A DNA stretch of 64,000 nucleotides from Rugosimonospora africana (GCF_016862975.1 NZ_BONZ01000064.1:1-64000); one strand, 5' to 3'; positions 18,768 to 27,872 are shown, counted from the stretch's first letter. Numbers and translations: made by a program. Notes: generated from the sequence alone by a model not told the origin.

Positions 18768-19733
18768 ATGATCGACAAGGTCGCGATGGTGGCTCTCGAC
18801 CAGGTTGCGCCGTTCGAGGTGGGCGTGATCTGTGAGGTCTTCGGCACGGACCGGACCGTGGACGGGTTCCCCGGATACAAGTTCGACGTCTGCACCGTCG
18901 ACGGCGGCCCGGTGACCACCAAGTCGGGTTACCAGATCATGCCGAGCGCGGACCTCACACCGCTCGCCGACGCGGACCTGATCGCGGTTCCCGCGCACTC
19001 GCTGAACACCAGGGCCCCGGAGCCGATGATCGAGGCGCTGCGCGCGGCGGCCGACCGGGGCGCCCGGGTGCTGAGCGTGTGCTCCGGCGCGTTCCTGCTC
19101 GGCGAGGCAGGGCTGCTCGACGGACACCGGTGCACCACCCACTGGCAGTACGCCGAGGAACTGAGCCGGCGCTTCCCGGCCGCGATCGTCGAACTCAACT
19201 CCCTGTACGTCGACGACGGGCAGGTGCTGACGAGCGCGGGCACCGCCGCCGGGATCGACCTCTGCCTGCACCTCGTCCGCAGCGTGCACGGCTCCGAGGT
19301 GGCCACCAAGCTAGCCCGGCGGATGGTCGTCCCACCGCACCGCGACGGCGGCCAGGCGCAGTACGTGGAGGCGCCGCTGCCCAAGGCGCCCGACTGCGCC
19401 ACCCTCCAGCCACTGCTCACCTGGTTGTTGACCCACCTCGACGAGCCGGTCGACGTGGAGTCGCTGGCACGCCGGGCACACATGGCGCCGCGGACCTTCG
19501 CCCGCCGTTTCCGCGCGGAGACTGGCACCACGCCGCACGACTGGGTGACCGGTCAGCGCATCCTGCTGGCCCGGCGGCTGCTGGAGGAGACCGATCTCGG
19601 GGTCGACGCGGTCGCCACCCGTGCCGGCTTCGGCGACGCGGCGATGCTGCGGCACCACTTCAGCCGTCGGATCGGCGCGACGCCGCACGCCTACCGGTCC
19701 ACCTTCCGGGACCGGGCCGCAGCCGTTCAGTAG
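18768..19733 (+). CDS. GlxA/FtrA-type transcriptional regulator (DJ-1/PfpI domain plus AraC HTH)
   Basis: 321 aa. The N-terminal DJ-1/PfpI-like domain includes the nucleophile-elbow-like SVCSGAFLLGEAGLL. The C-terminal AraC/XylS helix-turn-helix pair runs from about residue 215 (VESLARRAHMAPRTFARRFRAETGTTPHDW ... DAVATRAGFGDAAMLRHHF, given here only as landmarks). The start at 18768 is preferred because a -10-like TATCCT is 7 nt upstream, as in leaderless mRNAs; ATG 18762 is the alternative. The stop codon TAG is formed by TA plus the first base of the repeat element at 19733. Target genes are unknown; the convergent ggt is a candidate. Confidence 0.9.
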   Translation: MIDKVAMVALDQVAPFEVGVICEVFGTDRTVDGFPGYKFDVCTVDGGPVTTKSGYQIMPSADLTPLADADLIAVPAHSLNTRAPEPMIEALRAAADRGARVLSVCSGAFLLGEAGLLDGHRCTTHWQYAEELSRRFPAAIVELNSLYVDDGQVLTSAGTAAGIDLCLHLVRSVHGSEVATKLARRMVVPPHRDGGQAQYVEAPLPKAPDCATLQPLLTWLLTHLDEPVDVESLARRAHMAPRTFARRFRAETGTTPHDWVTGQRILLARRLLEETDLGVDAVATRAGFGDAAMLRHHFSRRIGATPHAYRSTFRDRAAAVQ

Positions 19734-19796
19734 GCCCTGCCCTGCCAATCATCTGCCGGCCTGCGGCGGGTCCAGCCGCCGACCGGCTGCGTTCTC

Positions 19797-19831
19797 GGAT
19801 GTCTGGATACAACACCGGTATCCAGACATCC
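19797..19831. repeat. Covarying hairpin of repeat copy 2
   Basis: Stem GGATGTCTGGATAC, loop AACACCG, stem GTATCCAGACATCC: 14 perfect pairs. Compared with copies 1 and 3 (GGACTCCTGGATAC), the left arm differs at three positions, and all three are compensated on the right arm. Confidence 0.85.
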
Positions 19832-19860
19832 TGCGAGCCCCGCCTGCGAAGTTCCCCGGC

Positions 19861-20014
19861 CGCTTGACCGCGGCGCCTCGCCAGCCAACCCCGGACCGCT
19901 TGACCGCGGCGCCTCGCCAGCCAACCCCGGACCGCTGGCGGTCCGATGTCCCTCGCCGCAGCTGGCGGTCCGATGTCCCTCGCCGCAGCTGGCGGTCCGA
20001 TGTCCCTCGGCGCC
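19861..20014. repeat. Tandem repeats inside copy 2
   Basis: Two identical 36-bp units (19861-19896, 19897-19932; begin CGCTTGACCGCGGCGCC) followed by three 27-bp units (19934-19960, 19961-19987, 19988-20014; begin GCTGGCGGTCCGATGTCC), the last with two substitutions. Copy 3 lacks them, so the array is a later expansion or copy 3 lost it. Confidence 0.85.
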
Positions 20015-20091
20015 GCTGGCGGCCGGAGGACGGATCGACGTCTGGACCTCGCCTCGGCTCGACAAGATCGACAGGACAGGGCCTGGCCCGA

Positions 20092-21711
20092 TCAGTACCC
20101 GACGGCGCAGCCGTCCGCGCGGGGCTCCGAGCCGGCCACGTAACCGCCCCCGGGCATCCGCCAGATCGCCTGCCCGTACCCGTACACGCTCGAATCCTCG
20201 ACAGTGACCTGGTGCCCGCGCCGGCGCAGCGCGTCCGCGTCGACACCGGGCTCCACCCGGACGTTCCGCCCGGCGTGCCAGTACCAGCGGGGCGCGTCCA
20301 GCGCGGCCTGTGGATCCAGCCCATCGTCCACAGTAGACATGATCACCTGAACGTGTCCCTGCGGCTGCATGTGGCCACCCATCACGCCGAACGGGCCGAC
20401 CGGCTGCCCGTTGCGGGTGAGGAACCCCGGGATGATGGTGTGGAACGGCCGCTTCCCGGGAGCCACCACATTGGGATGCCCCGGCGCCAACGCGAACCCG
20501 GCGCCCCGGTTCTGGAGTCCGAACCCGGTGCCCGGCGCGACCACGTACGAGCCGAACCCCATGTAGTTGGACTGGATCAGGCTGACCATCATGCCGTCCG
20601 AGTCGGCCGCGCAGAGATACACCGTGCCGCCCTTGGCCGGGTCGCCCGGACCCGGATCGCCGGCCGTGTCGCCGATCAGCTGGCGGCGGGCCCGTGCATA
20701 CTCCGGGTCGAGCATCCCGTCCAGCGGCACCGGCCCGGCGGCCGGGTCGGCCACGTAGGCGTGCGCGTCGGCGAAGGCCAGCTTCATCGCCTCGATCTGC
20801 CAGTGGGTGCGCTGCTCGGCACTCGCCGAGGCCACGTCCAGGCCGTCCAGGATGTTCAGCGCCATCAGCGCGGCCACGCCCTGGCCGTTGGGCGGCAACT
20901 CCCAGACGTCGTACCCGCGGTAGCTCGCGCGGATCGGCTCCACCCAGTCCGAGGCGTGCTTCGCCAGGTCATCGGCAGTCAACAGCCCACCGGTCTGAGC
21001 CGCGAACCCGGCCAGCTCGCTCGCGATCGAGCCCCGGTAGAAGTCTTCCGACCCGGACTCCGCGATGAGCCGGAGCGTCCGCGCCGCGTCCGGGTTGCGC
21101 CACATCTCGCCGGGCTCGGGTGCGCGGCCGTCGATGGTGAACACCCGGCCCCACTCGGCGTACTCCGGCCCGGAGAACGTGCGCCACTGCTGGATCGCGC
21201 GAGCCCAGCTCTGCGCCACCGTCCGGGACACCGGGTATCCGCCCGCCGCGTACCCGATCGCGTCCGTGAACAGGTCTTCGAACGGCAGCGCCCCGAACCG
21301 GGCGTGCAGGTCCCGCCAGCCGCCCGGCGCGCCGGGTACGGTCACCGGCAGCCACCCGCGCAGCGGCATCGCCCGGTCCACCGTGCCCTGGGCGCCGCCC
21401 AATCCGCCGCCGGTCGGCGCCATCGCGGCGTCCCGGGCCCGGTCGAGGGTCAGCGCCGCCGGCGACCGGCCGGAAGCGTTGAGCCCGTGCAGCTGGGAGC
21501 CGTCCCAGACGATCGCGAAGAGGTCGCCGCCGATGTCGTTGGAGCCCGGCTGCACGACCGTCAGCGTGATGGCGGTCGCCAGCGCCGCGTCGACCGCGTT
21601 TCCGCCGCGACGGAGTGCGGCGAGTCCGGCGGCAGCGGCCAGCGGCTGGCTGGTGGCGACCGCGCCTCGGGGTGCGTACAGGGGCTTGCGGGTAAGGGTC
21701 GGTTCCGGCAC
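20092..21711 (-). CDS. ggt: Gamma-glutamyltransferase-family Ntn hydrolase
   Basis: 539 aa. Self-cleaving N-terminal nucleophile hydrolase; the family transfers or hydrolyses gamma-glutamyl groups. The N-terminal GGNAVDAALATAITLTVVQP and the catalytic Thr in KGGTVYLCAADSDG (the GGTTH equivalent; here the residue after the nucleophile is Val) are visible, as are GFGLQNRGAGF and GVMGGHMQPQGHVQ near the end. No signal peptide, so it is probably cytosolic, unlike the exported glutathione-type enzymes; the real substrate may differ. It starts 52 nt after the tilS stop and may share its transcript. Confidence 0.9.
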   Translation of the reverse strand: MPEPTLTRKPLYAPRGAVATSQPLAAAAGLAALRRGGNAVDAALATAITLTVVQPGSNDIGGDLFAIVWDGSQLHGLNASGRSPAALTLDRARDAAMAPTGGGLGGAQGTVDRAMPLRGWLPVTVPGAPGGWRDLHARFGALPFEDLFTDAIGYAAGGYPVSRTVAQSWARAIQQWRTFSGPEYAEWGRVFTIDGRAPEPGEMWRNPDAARTLRLIAESGSEDFYRGSIASELAGFAAQTGGLLTADDLAKHASDWVEPIRASYRGYDVWELPPNGQGVAALMALNILDGLDVASASAEQRTHWQIEAMKLAFADAHAYVADPAAGPVPLDGMLDPEYARARRQLIGDTAGDPGPGDPAKGGTVYLCAADSDGMMVSLIQSNYMGFGSYVVAPGTGFGLQNRGAGFALAPGHPNVVAPGKRPFHTIIPGFLTRNGQPVGPFGVMGGHMQPQGHVQVIMSTVDDGLDPQAALDAPRWYWHAGRNVRVEPGVDADALRRRGHQVTVEDSSVYGYGQAIWRMPGGGYVAGSEPRADGCAVGY

Positions 21712-21763
21712 GGGACCATTTCACTCGCCGACCCTCAAGATCCGCCAGGCGGATGCCGAAATG

Positions 21764-22744
21764 TTATGGAGGCGACGCCAACCGGCCGGCGCCGCGCCCG
21801 ACCAGAATCCCCCCGGGCAGCGCCACCGGCCCCTGGCCGTGCCAGTTCATGACCAGGGCATCGAGCGCGTCGATGTGCGCGGCGGACAACGCCGCGCCGG
21901 GGACGCCCAGCCGGAGGGCGTACCCGCGCAGTACCCGGGTACGCACGGCCGACGGCAGCCCGGCCAGCGAGGGTACGTCCAGCGAACCGTCCGGATTGGC
22001 GGCGGCGGTGCCGGCCGAGGCGGCGAGCGCGTCCAGTGCCTCGACGTCGGCGGCGACCAACCGGGCGGTACGGGCGAGGTTGTCCACGATGTCCGGGCCG
22101 AGCGTGTCGACCAGTACCGGCATGGCCGCGCGTAGCCGCGAACGGGTGTACGCCGGGTCGGCGTTGTGCGGGTCCTCCCACGGCTTGAGTCCGAGATCGG
22201 CACAGGCTGCCCGGGTCTGCGCCCGGGACACGTCGAGGAACGGCCGGACGAAGGTCACGCCGTGCATGATCCGCCGCTGCGGCATGCCCGCGATCCCCCG
22301 TGGGCCGCCGCCCCTGGTCAGTGCCAGCAGTACCGTCTCCGCCTGGTCGTCCCGGGTGTGCCCGAGCAGGACGGCGGTCGCCGACACCCGGGCCGCCACC
22401 TCGGCCAGCGCCTGGTACCGGGCCGTCCGGGCGGCCGCCTCGGGACCGCCGGCTCGGCGCACCGTCACCTGCGCCACCACGGCCGGCGTCAGCCCGGCCC
22501 GGTCGCCCCACTCAGCGACCTCGGCCGCCCGCTCCGCCGAGCCGGGCTGTAGCCCATGATCGACGGTGACCAGACCGGCCCGCAGGCCGGCCCGTGGCGC
22601 GACGAACGCCAGCGCGGCGGCCAGCGCGAGCGAGTCCGAGCCACCCGAGCAGGCGGCAAGCACCAGGCCACCGGCTTCCCATCCGGCAAGCGATTCCCGG
22701 ACGGCCAGCCGGCAGGCGGCCACCGCGGGCGGCAACGGGGCCAT
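21764..22744 (-). CDS. tilS: tRNA(Ile)-lysidine synthetase
   Basis: 326 aa from the ATG at 22744; the frame stays open upstream but only without coding character. Modifies the CAU anticodon of tRNA-Ile2 to lysidine. The PP-loop ATPase motif ACSGGSDSLAL and the LLGHTRDDQAETVLL motif are intact, followed by GGGPRGIAGM. The length fits the compact actinobacterial form. It normally precedes hpt; here ggt, a repeat and a regulator gene lie between. Confidence 0.95.
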   Translation of the reverse strand: MAPLPPAVAACRLAVRESLAGWEAGGLVLAACSGGSDSLALAAALAFVAPRAGLRAGLVTVDHGLQPGSAERAAEVAEWGDRAGLTPAVVAQVTVRRAGGPEAAARTARYQALAEVAARVSATAVLLGHTRDDQAETVLLALTRGGGPRGIAGMPQRRIMHGVTFVRPFLDVSRAQTRAACADLGLKPWEDPHNADPAYTRSRLRAAMPVLVDTLGPDIVDNLARTARLVAADVEALDALAASAGTAAANPDGSLDVPSLAGLPSAVRTRVLRGYALRLGVPGAALSAAHIDALDALVMNWHGQGPVALPGGILVGRGAGRLASPP

Positions 22745-22788
22745 CAGCGAAAAACCGTCACGCGGTCGGGCCGCCGGACCAACGAAGC

Positions 22789-23832
22789 TCAGCCGTGCAC
22801 CCGGGCGACCCAGGCGTCCGGGTCGCTCAACTCGCTCAGGTACGGCAGCGTGAGCGGCGAGTCCCACACCCGGTTGAAGCCGTCCATGCCGACTCGCTCC
22901 ACCACGGCGTGCACGAACTTGCGTCCCTCGGCGTACTGCCGCAGCTTCACGTCGATGCCGAGCAGCCGGCGCATCGCCCGCTCGATCGGGTTGCCGCCCT
23001 CGCGGCGCTGGTTGAACCGCGCCCGGATGTCCTCGACGGTCGGCACCACCTCCGGGCCCACGCCGTCCATCACGAACTCGGCGTGCCCCTCCAGCAGCGT
23101 CATCACCGCGGTCAGCCGGTCCAGCACGGCCGCCTGGGCCGGTGTCTGCACCAGATCCAGGACCGAGGCCCGACTGTCCGGGTTGCGTACGGCGTCGGCC
23201 AGCGCGGCCACGCCGTGACGCAGCCGGTCGATGATCTGCTCGCCACCGGACTGCGAGGCGTCGACGAACGACCGCACCTCACCCAGAAAGTGCCCGCGCA
23301 GCCAGGGAACGGCGGTGAACTGGGTGCGGTGGGTCACCTCGTGCAGGCAGACCCAGAGCCGGAAGTCGTGCGGCTGCGCCTCGAGACGGCGCTCGGTCTC
23401 GACGATGTTCGGGGCGACCAGCAGGAGCGTGCCCGGATCGGAGGCGAAGACCTCATACTGCCCGAGGACCTTTCCGGACAGGTACGCCAGCACGGTCCCG
23501 GCCTGCACTCCGGTCACCCGGGAGCCGACCACACTGGTGAAGGAGCCCGGCTCGCGGTCGCCGGACAACTTGGCGACCAACGGGTTGATCACCTGGCGGA
23601 GCCCGGCGATGTTGACCGATGCCCAGTCCTTGCGGTCGACGACCCGGACCGGGGCGTGCGCGACCGCCGGACGCATGCCGGTGAATTCGAGCACGTGGTT
23701 GGCGGCTTCGTCGGTGACCCGGCGCAGGTCGGCGACGACTTCGGCGGCTTCGGAATAGGACACGGTGGGCCCGGCCTTGCCGAGGGCGCCAGCGGTGGCG
23801 GCGGCCAGATCCCAATCGACGAACTGAGCCAT
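22789..23832 (-). CDS. Zincin-like metalloprotein (DUF2342 / F420 biosynthesis-associated family)
   Basis: 347 aa, start at the ATG 23832 (MAQFVDWDLA). The HEVTH sequence in VCLHEVTHRTQF is the gluzincin HExxH motif, with a downstream Glu in LEGHAEFVMDG likely to be the third zinc ligand. The gene sits between dacB and tilS as in mycobacteria (Rv3626c position). The family was named from co-occurrence with F420 genes; its substrate is not established. Confidence 0.88.
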   Translation of the reverse strand: MAQFVDWDLAAATAGALGKAGPTVSYSEAAEVVADLRRVTDEAANHVLEFTGMRPAVAHAPVRVVDRKDWASVNIAGLRQVINPLVAKLSGDREPGSFTSVVGSRVTGVQAGTVLAYLSGKVLGQYEVFASDPGTLLLVAPNIVETERRLEAQPHDFRLWVCLHEVTHRTQFTAVPWLRGHFLGEVRSFVDASQSGGEQIIDRLRHGVAALADAVRNPDSRASVLDLVQTPAQAAVLDRLTAVMTLLEGHAEFVMDGVGPEVVPTVEDIRARFNQRREGGNPIERAMRRLLGIDVKLRQYAEGRKFVHAVVERVGMDGFNRVWDSPLTLPYLSELSDPDAWVARVHG

Positions 23833-23903
23833 GACCCCACCGTACCCGGGCCGAGCCAGGTCGTACCGGCCCGAACAGATCGCGAACCAGGCGTACGCGC
23901 TGG

Positions 23904-26894
23904 TCAGGACACCCTTGCCAGGGCGATTCCGATCTGGTCCAGCGCCTCCTCGGCGGCGAAGGTACCCGCGACCACATGATCCGCCATGGCCGCGAAGACG
24001 AGCAGGTGTCCCTGCGCGTCCGTGACGTACCCGGCCAGCGCACTCACCCCGGTCAGCGTGCCGGTCTTGGCCCGGACGTCGCCGTCCGCCGGGTTGATCG
24101 ACGGTGTGGCGAACCGCTCCAGCAGGGTCCCCGAGTAGCCGGCCACCGGCAACCCGGTGAACAGGCTGTGCAGCCGCGGCTGGTCGGGCCGGGCGGCCAG
24201 GGCGAGGATCCCGGTCAGCAGCGCCGGGGTGAGCTGGTTCTGGTGGGACAGGCCGCTGCCGTCGACGATGTGGACACCGCCCATCGGCAGCCCGAGGGCA
24301 CCCAACTCCTGCATGACTGCCGCGGCTCCGCCCGCGAAGCTGACCGGCTTGTCGAGCACCAACGCGACCTGCCGCGCCATCATCTCGGCGATCGTGTTGT
24401 CGCTGTTGGACAGCATCTGTTCGAGGAGACTCACCAGCGGCGGCGACTTGACGACGCCGAGCTGCGTAGCGGGGGCCGGCGAGGCGTCCGCCGCGGCCGC
24501 GTCCGCCGTCCCCTGGCTCGGTCCGGCACCGGTGTCCGGCGGGGCGGTACCCGCGACGACCGCGCTGTTCGGCACGCCGAGCAGCTTCGCGAACTGCTGC
24601 GCGGCGGCCAGGTCCGGCTTCGGGTACCGCGGCGACGTCCCGACCTCCGACGGGTCGATCCGGCCGCCGTCGGTCATCAAGGCGGTGATCCGGGCGGACT
24701 GGCCGCCGTCGTCGACGTCGCTCGCTTCCCACCCGGGGCCGAAGTTGGAACCGGAGAAGAGGGACGAGTCATAGATGACCTTGGTCGGCCTCGCGTCGCC
24801 GAGAGCACGCTTGACCTGAGCCGCCAGGTCGTCCAGCCGGGCCGCACCGGGGTAGGTGCCGTTCGGCCCGCTGGCCAGGGTCGGATCTCCGCCCCCGATG
24901 ATCACCACCGTTCCGGGCTCGGTGCCCACGACGACGCGCGTCGGCAGCTGGTACTCGGGCCCACGAAGGGCCAGCAGCGCCACGGTGGTGGCGAGCTTCA
25001 TGGTCGAGGCGGGCGTGGTGGGGTCGGTGGCGTGCTGCGCGAACAGCTGCGCTCCGGTCGAGGCGTCGGCGACCCGTACCGCCACGTGACTACCCAGGCG
25101 GCTGTCGGCCAGCGGGCCGCGCAGGGCCGCCGACACCGCGCCCGCGGTGGGAACCGGGCCGTCGGCACCCTCGGTCGCGAGTACCGGAGAGGGTGCCGCG
25201 GGGGGCGTGGCGGAGGGCTGGTCGGCCGTGGGCGCCGATCGGGCTCCCAGGAACCCGCCCGGGTGCGTCGTGATCAGCCCGGTGGCGACCACGACAAGTA
25301 CGAGGAGTGCCGCCGCCAGGCCGATCCAGAGCCGGCGCCGGTTGGCCGGCGGTACCGGTTGGTCGAGGCCAGGCTCCGGAGGCTGGACGGGGCCGCCAGC
25401 CCTGGCCGGGCCGGCCGCGACCGATCCGGTCGGCGCTGCCGGGCCCGGCGGCTGGCTCCGCGCGGCCGAGAGCGGCTCTCGCGGCTCGGTCTCCGAGCCC
25501 GGCCAACGCGGAGCCATCGGTTGGGTAGAGCGGGCGGTGCCCGGGCCCCTCACCGGGTTCAGCGCCTCGGTGGGTGACTCCGCGAGCCTGGATCCGCGCA
25601 GCTCGGGTGTCGCCGGCCCCTCGCTACGGGGAACCGACCGGGTGGGCGGCGGAGCCATCGGTGCTGCGTGAGTTTGCGCCCAGGTGTCCGGTGGCGGGAG
25701 CGGTGCGGTCCGGTCGGGCGGGGCCTGCTGATCGAACCGCGGCCGGGTGAACGGTGGTGGCTCGGGCGTGGCCGCCCAGGGTGTGTCCTGGCTGGGCCGC
25801 ACCGCTGGGCCCGGCCCTTTGGCCTGGCTGGATCCCGCGGCCTGGCCGGACTGTGTGGCCTGGCCGGACTGCGCGCTCCGGCCGAAGGCCCCGGGCCGGC
25901 GGGGTAGGTCGGACCTGCCCGGAGGCGCGGCGGGTGGCACGGTCGGCGGCACGGCGGCCGACGGTGGAGTTGCCGCGCGTCCGGCGGGTGGTGCGGCCGG
26001 AGGAAGCACGGTCGACTGCGAGGCCGGCGGGGCCGGGGCCGGTCTCGTGATCGACGGGATCGGGCGGCTCGACTCCTTGGTCGACGCGATCGGGGACGAC
26101 TGGGACGGGGACGACTCGGCCGGACGGCTGGCGGACGCCGGGGGCGGCGGCGGGTCACCCGGGGTTACCGCAACGACTCTGGCCCGCGCGGATGCCGGCG
26201 GCAGCTTGTCGATGGGCGTGAGCGTGCCCGCCGGCTCGGCCGACCGGGGCTGATCGACGGGCGGCGCCACAGGCGGTTTCGCGGACGGGCCAGCCGATTT
26301 GACCGGCGGTGCCGGCCGGGCCGGGGCCGACGGCTGGACCGAAGTCGGCGGCTGGGCCAGAGTCGGCGGCTGAGCCGAAACCGGCGGTCGGGCCGGGGCC
26401 GGCGGCGGGGCCGGCAGCTGGGCCGGGGCCGGGGCCGGGGACTGGACCGAGATCGGCGGCTGCGCCGAAACCGGGGGCTGGGCCGGTGAGGCCGGCACGG
26501 GTGGCGTCGCGGACACCGGTGGCTTGGGGGTCGGCGCCGGAGACGGCCTCGGGGAGGAGACCGGAGCCGGTACCCGTGCGCGCCCGGGAGCCGTGGATGG
26601 CGACGAAGTGGGCGGCGCAGGCGGTGTGGACGGAGACGGCTCCGCCGGTGCCGGGGCCGGAGTCGAGGGCTTGGGCGGCTGCCGCTCGTACCGGTGGGGT
26701 GCCGCGGGTACGCTCGCCCGCCCGCTCCCGGTCGCCGGTGCCACCGGTCGCAGCCGGGAACCGTCCGGTCGCTGTGCCGTCTCCCGGCCGGTCGACTCGC
26801 CGGCCGATTCGCCGGTTGCCTGCTCGCCCGCCGGCTGGGGCTGCCGCGACTCGGCATCCGGGTCGGCACCGGGGTGCGAATCCTGCCCGCCCAA
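23904..26894 (-). CDS. dacB: PBP4-type D-alanyl-D-alanine carboxypeptidase with giant proline-rich N-terminus
   Basis: 996 aa. Residues 1 to about 515 are almost entirely Pro/Ala/Ser/Gln-rich and presumably cytoplasmic and disordered. A membrane helix follows (about 520-545), then an S13 peptidase domain with the active-site STMK (Ser630, Lys633), the SDN motif in LSNSDNTIAEMM and the KTG in VRAKTGTLTG. It trims peptidoglycan stem peptides outside the cell. The start is TTG at 26894 with GAGGAGG about 6 nt upstream. Typical actinobacterial DacB proteins are about 450-520 aa, so the N-terminal extension roughly doubles it. Neighbourhood (zincin, tilS, ppa) is conserved. Confidence 0.9.
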   Translation of the reverse strand: MGGQDSHPGADPDAESRQPQPAGEQATGESAGESTGRETAQRPDGSRLRPVAPATGSGRASVPAAPHRYERQPPKPSTPAPAPAEPSPSTPPAPPTSSPSTAPGRARVPAPVSSPRPSPAPTPKPPVSATPPVPASPAQPPVSAQPPISVQSPAPAPAQLPAPPPAPARPPVSAQPPTLAQPPTSVQPSAPARPAPPVKSAGPSAKPPVAPPVDQPRSAEPAGTLTPIDKLPPASARARVVAVTPGDPPPPPASASRPAESSPSQSSPIASTKESSRPIPSITRPAPAPPASQSTVLPPAAPPAGRAATPPSAAVPPTVPPAAPPGRSDLPRRPGAFGRSAQSGQATQSGQAAGSSQAKGPGPAVRPSQDTPWAATPEPPPFTRPRFDQQAPPDRTAPLPPPDTWAQTHAAPMAPPPTRSVPRSEGPATPELRGSRLAESPTEALNPVRGPGTARSTQPMAPRWPGSETEPREPLSAARSQPPGPAAPTGSVAAGPARAGGPVQPPEPGLDQPVPPANRRRLWIGLAAALLVLVVVATGLITTHPGGFLGARSAPTADQPSATPPAAPSPVLATEGADGPVPTAGAVSAALRGPLADSRLGSHVAVRVADASTGAQLFAQHATDPTTPASTMKLATTVALLALRGPEYQLPTRVVVGTEPGTVVIIGGGDPTLASGPNGTYPGAARLDDLAAQVKRALGDARPTKVIYDSSLFSGSNFGPGWEASDVDDGGQSARITALMTDGGRIDPSEVGTSPRYPKPDLAAAQQFAKLLGVPNSAVVAGTAPPDTGAGPSQGTADAAAADASPAPATQLGVVKSPPLVSLLEQMLSNSDNTIAEMMARQVALVLDKPVSFAGGAAAVMQELGALGLPMGGVHIVDGSGLSHQNQLTPALLTGILALAARPDQPRLHSLFTGLPVAGYSGTLLERFATPSINPADGDVRAKTGTLTGVSALAGYVTDAQGHLLVFAAMADHVVAGTFAAEEALDQIGIALARVS

Positions 26895-27323
26895 GCCGCC
26901 TCCTCATGCAGATCCCCGGCTGCCCGGATCGCGTCCGCGGCCCCGCCCCGTTGCCCTGGGAGCCTAGCCCCAGCGGAGACGAATCGAGGACATTCCTCAT
27001 CACCGACCACCGTGACCGACTGGCGCTCAATCGACCGTCACGGCACCGCGCTGCCTCGGTGACGGCCAGCGGGCTGGCGGGCGCAACCGGCGGGAACGAA
27101 ATGGCGAACCGGCGAGCACAAAACGGAGAGGCTCCACGCTAACGGATCCGCCGCCTGCGACGGGACGTTTACCCCGTCGGGCCACCACTCGGCCACCCGA
27201 TCCCACCAGTCGGAGGCGATATCCGCCACTCTCGGCACGCCCCCTGCCACGCTGGTACGCGGGGCTAGGCGACACTAGTCGAGTCGGTCGCGGCGTGGCG
27301 AACCTGAGCATAGGAGCGGTGAG
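26895..27323. other. Divergent intergenic region between dacB and ppa
   Basis: 429 bp with no coding frame of merit. Candidate dacB promoter element: on the minus strand TAGGCT around 26962-26967. For ppa, GGAG and GTGAG lie shortly before the ATG at 27324. No repeat element or strong hairpin seen. Confidence 0.35.
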
Positions 27324-27866
27324 ATGGATTTCGACGTAACGGTTGAGATCCCCAAGGGGCAGCGCAACAAGTACGAGGTTGACCATGCCACCGGACGGAT
27401 CCGGCTCGACCGCACCCTGTTCACCTCGACCCAGTACCCGGCCGACTACGGCTTCATCGAAGGAACCCTCGGCGAGGACGGCGACCCGCTCGACGCACTC
27501 GTCCTCGTGCAGGAGCCTACGTTCCCGGGCTGCCTGATCCGGTGCCGCGCGATCGGCATGTTCCGGATGACCGACGAGAAGGGCGGCGACGACAAGGTGC
27601 TGTGCGTCCCGGCCTACGACCCCCGCCTGGAGCACCTGCGTGACATTCACCACGTCGCGGAGTTCGACCGCCTGGAGATCCAGCACTTCTTCGAGGTCTA
27701 CAAGGATCTTGAGCCGGGCAAGAGCGTCGAGGGCGCGTGCTGGGTGGGCCGCTCGGATGCCGAGGCGGAGATCGTGAACTCGCGGGAGCGGCACCGGGTG
27801 GCGGTCGCTGACGGCACCTACGTCGACCCGGGTGTGGCGCCGACCGCGCGACCGCTCGACGACTGA
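27324..27866 (+). CDS. ppa: Inorganic pyrophosphatase
   Basis: 180 aa, family I soluble pyrophosphatase that hydrolyses PPi and pulls biosynthetic reactions forward. The metal-binding signature [10 protein letters not shown] and the N-terminal [10 protein letters not shown] and [12 protein letters not shown] are intact. It is slightly longer than the usual 160-175 aa because of a C-terminal tail. Convergent with eccD, 6 nt apart. Confidence 0.97.
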   Translation: MDFDVTVEIPKGQRNKYEVDHATGRIRLDRTLFTSTQYPADYGFIEGTLGEDGDPLDALVLVQEPTFPGCLIRCRAIGMFRMTDEKGGDDKVLCVPAYDPRLEHLRDIHHVAEFDRLEIQHFFEVYKDLEPGKSVEGACWVGRSDAEAEIVNSRERHRVAVADGTYVDPGVAPTARPLDD

Positions 27867-27872
27867 CCCGGC

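Larger units (their letters stand above)
19733..20083 (+). repeat. MITE-like interspersed element, copy 2 (351 bp, with internal tandem repeats)
   Basis: Ends are near-matching inverted repeats: left GGCCCTGCCCTGCCAATC (19733-19750) and right, as reverse complement, GGCCCTGTCCTGTCGATC (20066-20083). It is flanked by TA on the left and TG on the right. It contains the hairpin at 19797-19831, two perfect 36-bp repeats (19861-19932) and three 27-bp repeats (19934-20014). It fills the gap between two convergent genes almost exactly. No transposase; 163-351 bp is the size range of miniature elements mobilised in trans. Confidence 0.85.

Noticed and set aside
19861-20014. Tandem repeats that could be mistaken for a CRISPR array
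   Set aside because: Units are adjacent with no unique spacers and no cas genes are near; they are part of the interspersed element.
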